Positions 62,192-64,000 of a stretch of DNA of 64,000 nucleotides are shown here, piece by piece. The notes beneath the pieces were generated by a model. The model saw nothing but the letters and a program-made list of their open reading frames with translations. It was not told the origin of the DNA and ran no database searches. This DNA is from Culturomica massiliensis. GTDB taxonomy: Bacteria; Bacteroidota; Bacteroidia; Bacteroidales; Marinifilaceae. How positions within the stretch are numbered: position 1 is the stretch's first letter; each line of letters begins with the position of its first letter. The translations under genes were made by a program, and so were the position numbers. The stretch spans positions 3,058,532 through 3,122,531 of the forward strand of contig NZ_LT594621.1 of the NCBI RefSeq assembly GCF_900091655.1, written 5' to 3'.

Positions 62192-62869
62192 TTATAGGTT
62201 AGGTTTTTCAGTTACGACCTGTCCGTCGAACAGATTGATCACCCTGTGAGTGAAAGAAGCGTCATGCTGGGAGTGGGTCACCATCACGATGGTTGTTCCC
62301 TCTTTATTTAACTCCGTCAACAAATTCATTACTTCCATACCGTTCTTGGAGTCCAGATTACCGGTCGGCTCATCCGCCAGAATTAATTTCGGTCCGGCCA
62401 CCACTGCACGGGCAATAGCGACACGCTGTTGCTGACCTCCGGATAATTGCTGCGGGAAATGTTTTGCCCGATGGCTGATTTTCATCCGATCCAGAATCTG
62501 ATTTACTTTCTCTTTCCTTTCGGAAGCTTTCAGTTTGAGGTAAATCAAAGGCAATTCAATATTTTCATATACATTCAATTCATCAATCAGGTTAAAGCTT
62601 TGGAACACAAAACCGATATTTCCTTTACGCACCATCGTACGTTGTCTTTCCTTTAAAGCTCCGACCTCTTTTCCGTCAAAATAATATTGTCCGGAAGTCG
62701 GGTTGTCCAACAAGCCGATAATATTCAATAAAGTTGATTTACCGCATCCGGATGGGCCCATAATAGCGACAAATTCACCTTCTTTGATATGTAATGAAAC
62801 ACTATTCAAAGCCGTCGTTTCAACTTCCTCTGTACGGAAGACTTTACTCAGATTTTCTATTCGTAACAT
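62192..62869 (-). CDS. LolD/MacB-type ABC transporter ATPase, orphan
   Basis: 225 residues. Walker A GPSGCGKST at about 39, Q-loop VFQSFNL, signature LSGGQQQRVAIARA, Walker B LILADEPTGNLD, and the H-loop VMVTHSQHD. The sub-family (LolD, MacB ATPase, FtsE-like) is the one that works with FtsX-type permeases and MacA-type adaptors. No permease is encoded next to it: a terminator closes it at once. It has its own sigma-54 promoter and upstream sites, like the TolC/HlyD operon at 15.4 kb, so it may energise that exporter. Confidence 0.93.
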   Translation of the reverse strand: MLRIENLSKVFRTEEVETTALNSVSLHIKEGEFVAIMGPSGCGKSTLLNIIGLLDNPTSGQYYFDGKEVGALKERQRTMVRKGNIGFVFQSFNLIDELNVYENIELPLIYLKLKASERKEKVNQILDRMKISHRAKHFPQQLSGGQQQRVAIARAVVAGPKLILADEPTGNLDSKNGMEVMNLLTELNKEGTTIVMVTHSQHDASFTHRVINLFDGQVVTEKPNL

Positions 62870-62913
62870 ATATTTATTCTTTAAAGTTTTTTACATCTCT
62901 CCGCAAAAGGTAT

Positions 62914-62930
62914 AGCTATTTCCGTGCCAA
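62914..62930 (-). promoter_or_regulatory. sigma-54 promoter of the ABC ATPase gene
   Basis: On the minus strand TTGGCACG-GAAA-TAGCT: a perfect -24 TTGGCACG and a -12 GC exactly 12 bp after the GG (consensus TTGC, here TAGC). The predicted start near 62903 leaves a leader of about 34 nt, nearly the same as at the TolC operon (38 nt). Confidence 0.78.
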
Positions 62931-62980
62931 AATAACAAAACACTGGTTATCAACAATATAAACACAATCATTTTATAGCA

Positions 62981-63025
62981 AACTGTAAAAAAAATAGACA
63001 TATATTGTCTGCTTTTTTTACAGTT
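62981..63025. promoter_or_regulatory. paired upstream activator sites in a long palindrome
   Basis: 20-bp arms (62981-63000 and 63006-63025) with two mismatches and a TATAT centre. Each arm contains a 17-mer resembling the sites at 15207 and 15290: TGTAAAAAAAATAGACA (62984-63000, 15 of 17) and TGTCTGCTTTTTTTACA (63006-63022, 13 of 17). The centres are 22 bp apart (two turns), and the nearer one is 76 bp from the -12 GC. Confidence 0.65.
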
Positions 63026-63104
63026 TATGTTCCGGAACCTTTTAAATTGATTTCAAATCACATTATACAATTCATCATTCTGCCGCCATGAATTTGCAGC
63101 AGGA

Positions 63105-63215
63105 CCACCCTGTCCAATCAAAAATCATAAATCATAAATCGTAAATCGTAAATTAAAAATACCCTCCATCCCCGCCTTATACTCCCCATCTAAAATCCAC
63201 AATTCAATATCTCCC
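63105..63215. repeat. intergenic repeat, right (inverted) copy
   Basis: Reverse complement of the repeat at 61866-61992: GGGGAGTATAAGGCGGGGAT, GAGGGTATTT and ATTTACGATTTATGATT units on the minus strand. The two copies bracket the ABC ATPase gene and its control region. Confidence 0.65.
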
Positions 63216-63248
63216 CTTCTTATATCCCTGCATTTCAAATTAAAGTTC

Positions 63249-63256
63249 TATTTTTG
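63249..63256 (+). promoter_or_regulatory. -7 box of the EamA transporter promoter
   Basis: TATTTTTG (TAnnTTTG) 45 bp before the ATG at 63302; no clear -33 TTTG. Confidence 0.5.
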
Positions 63257-63301
63257 CAATATGGAGTCCGGCTATCGAGTCCGGGCATAAAAACGATCCC
63301 T

Positions 63302-64000
63302 ATGACAAAAGAAAAGTGGCAAGGACATATCGCTATCCTTTGCACCAACCTGATATTCGGTCTGAATACGCCGACGGCCAAAAGTCTTGTCCCGACATGG
63401 ATATCGCCAACAGCTCTGACCTGTTTACGCATGTCGTTTGCAACTGTTATTTTCTGGATCATCGCTTCGTTTTTCAAGCAGGAAAAAGTTTCCAAAAAAG
63501 ATTTGGTTGTCATCTTTTTCGGTGCCTTATTCGGTTTAGTCGGTGCACAGCTTTCTTTCGCCGTTGCCCTGCAATATACCTCCCCGGTAAATATCTCACT
63601 GATTGCTGCCATGACTCCGGTCGCTGTCATGATAATGGCTGCTTTCTGGCTAAAGGAACCCATCACGTTCAAAAAGGCAGCGGGCGTTTTTATCGGTGCT
63701 GCCGGAGCCTTACTGATTATCTTACATTCCTCCCCGGCAAACAACGGATCCAATAATATGCTCGGAAATCTACTGGCTGTTGTCAATGTCATCACATATG
63801 CGCTCTATCTGATCATTACCCGCACAGTCTCTTTACGTTACAAGCCCATTACGTTGATGAAATGGATGTTTCTTTTCTCCGCTCTGATATCCCTGCCACT
63901 GGGTTTTCAAAACCTGATAAATGCCCCGGCCTTTACTGCAGCAGCACCCAACGATGTCCTTTGGCGGCTTGCCTATATCGCCATTATGGCAACGGGAATT
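63302..64000 (+). CDS. EamA/DMT-family transporter, truncated by window edge
   Basis: 233 residues visible, still open at the window end (family length about 290-300). Starts MTKEKWQGHIAILCTNLIFG. The first EamA repeat (about 8-138) shows GLNTPTAKSLVP, FGALFGLVGAQLSFAVALQYTSPVNISLIAAMTPVAVMIMAAFWLKEPI, and GVFIGAAGALLII. The second repeat begins NMLGNLLAVVNVITYALYLIITR. A drug/metabolite exporter of the inner membrane, substrate unknown. Confidence 0.92.
   Translation, partial: MTKEKWQGHIAILCTNLIFGLNTPTAKSLVPTWISPTALTCLRMSFATVIFWIIASFFKQEKVSKKDLVVIFFGALFGLVGAQLSFAVALQYTSPVNISLIAAMTPVAVMIMAAFWLKEPITFKKAAGVFIGAAGALLIILHSSPANNGSNNMLGNLLAVVNVITYALYLIITRTVSLRYKPITLMKWMFLFSALISLPLGFQNLINAPAFTAAAPNDVLWRLAYIAIMATGI

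Noticed and set aside
62870..63301. A small gene in the gap between the ATPase and EamA genes
   Set aside because: Only short AT-rich frames are present; the region is explained by the sigma-54 promoter, the long palindrome and the repeat.
1..64000. CRISPR arrays, tRNA or rRNA genes
   Set aside because: I saw no regular spacer-repeat arrays and no cloverleaf or rRNA-like segments on either strand; short tRNAs could still be missed by eye.

Overview
This window looks like a chromosome segment of a gut-type Bacteroidota bacterium (order Bacteroidales). The evidence is TAnnTTTG/TTTG promoters instead of -35/-10 boxes, almost no Shine-Dalgarno sites, the DUF2807 and DUF3244 families, tandem TolC/RND lipoprotein-adaptor operons, DUF6443-type RHS proteins and a tricorn protease. 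An Odoribacter/Butyricimonas-like host is only an impression.

Region 1 (1-12.2 kb): a truncated sigma-54 response regulator and a PepSY-like secreted protein; then a seven-gene arginine operon on the minus strand (GNAT acyltransferase, argG, argC, argD, argB, argE, argH) driven by one promoter that is overlapped by ARG-box-like operators; then glnA and udk on the plus strand. No carbamoyltransferase (argF or argF') is present.

Region 2 (12.4-19.7 kb): a histidine kinase and a sigma-54 response regulator, divergent from a TolC/HlyD exporter operon that is followed by two DUF2807 surface proteins. The exporter operon has a near-consensus sigma-54 promoter and two 17-bp palindromic upstream sites. 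A lone LolD/MacB-type ABC ATPase at 62.2-62.9 kb has the same promoter and site architecture, which suggests one regulon split over 47 kb.

Region 3 (19.7-33.8 kb): an RHS polymorphic-toxin locus on the minus strand. It has a secreted YD-repeat partner, a full RHS protein with a C-terminal toxin and a colicin-type immunity gene, and downstream a chain of displaced toxin tips, each with a candidate immunity gene and usually its own terminator. The tips include a JAB-like peptidase, an HExxH metallopeptidase, a remnant paired with a MORN lipoprotein, and a decayed core fragment. Two tips carry pieces of the RHS core as recombination handles. An IS30 copy sits inside the array.

Region 4 (33.8-40.4 kb): a structured, gene-free region, a TPR/membrane/HTH regulator, a DUF3244 secreted protein and a tricorn-like protease.

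Region 5 (40.4-60.5 kb): multidrug efflux. There are two RND tripartite operons (adaptor, pump, TolC) and one TolC-HlyD-ABC2-ABC2 operon. Two coupled TetR genes precede the latter, and an 18-bp motif occurs both before the TetR pair and before the efflux genes. A Mpi-like serine recombinase and a second, oppositely oriented IS30 copy lie between the two RND operons.

Region 6 (60.7-64 kb): a dicarboxylate/amino-acid symporter, the sigma-54-controlled ABC ATPase flanked by an inverted pair of intergenic repeats, and the start of an EamA-type exporter that runs off the window.
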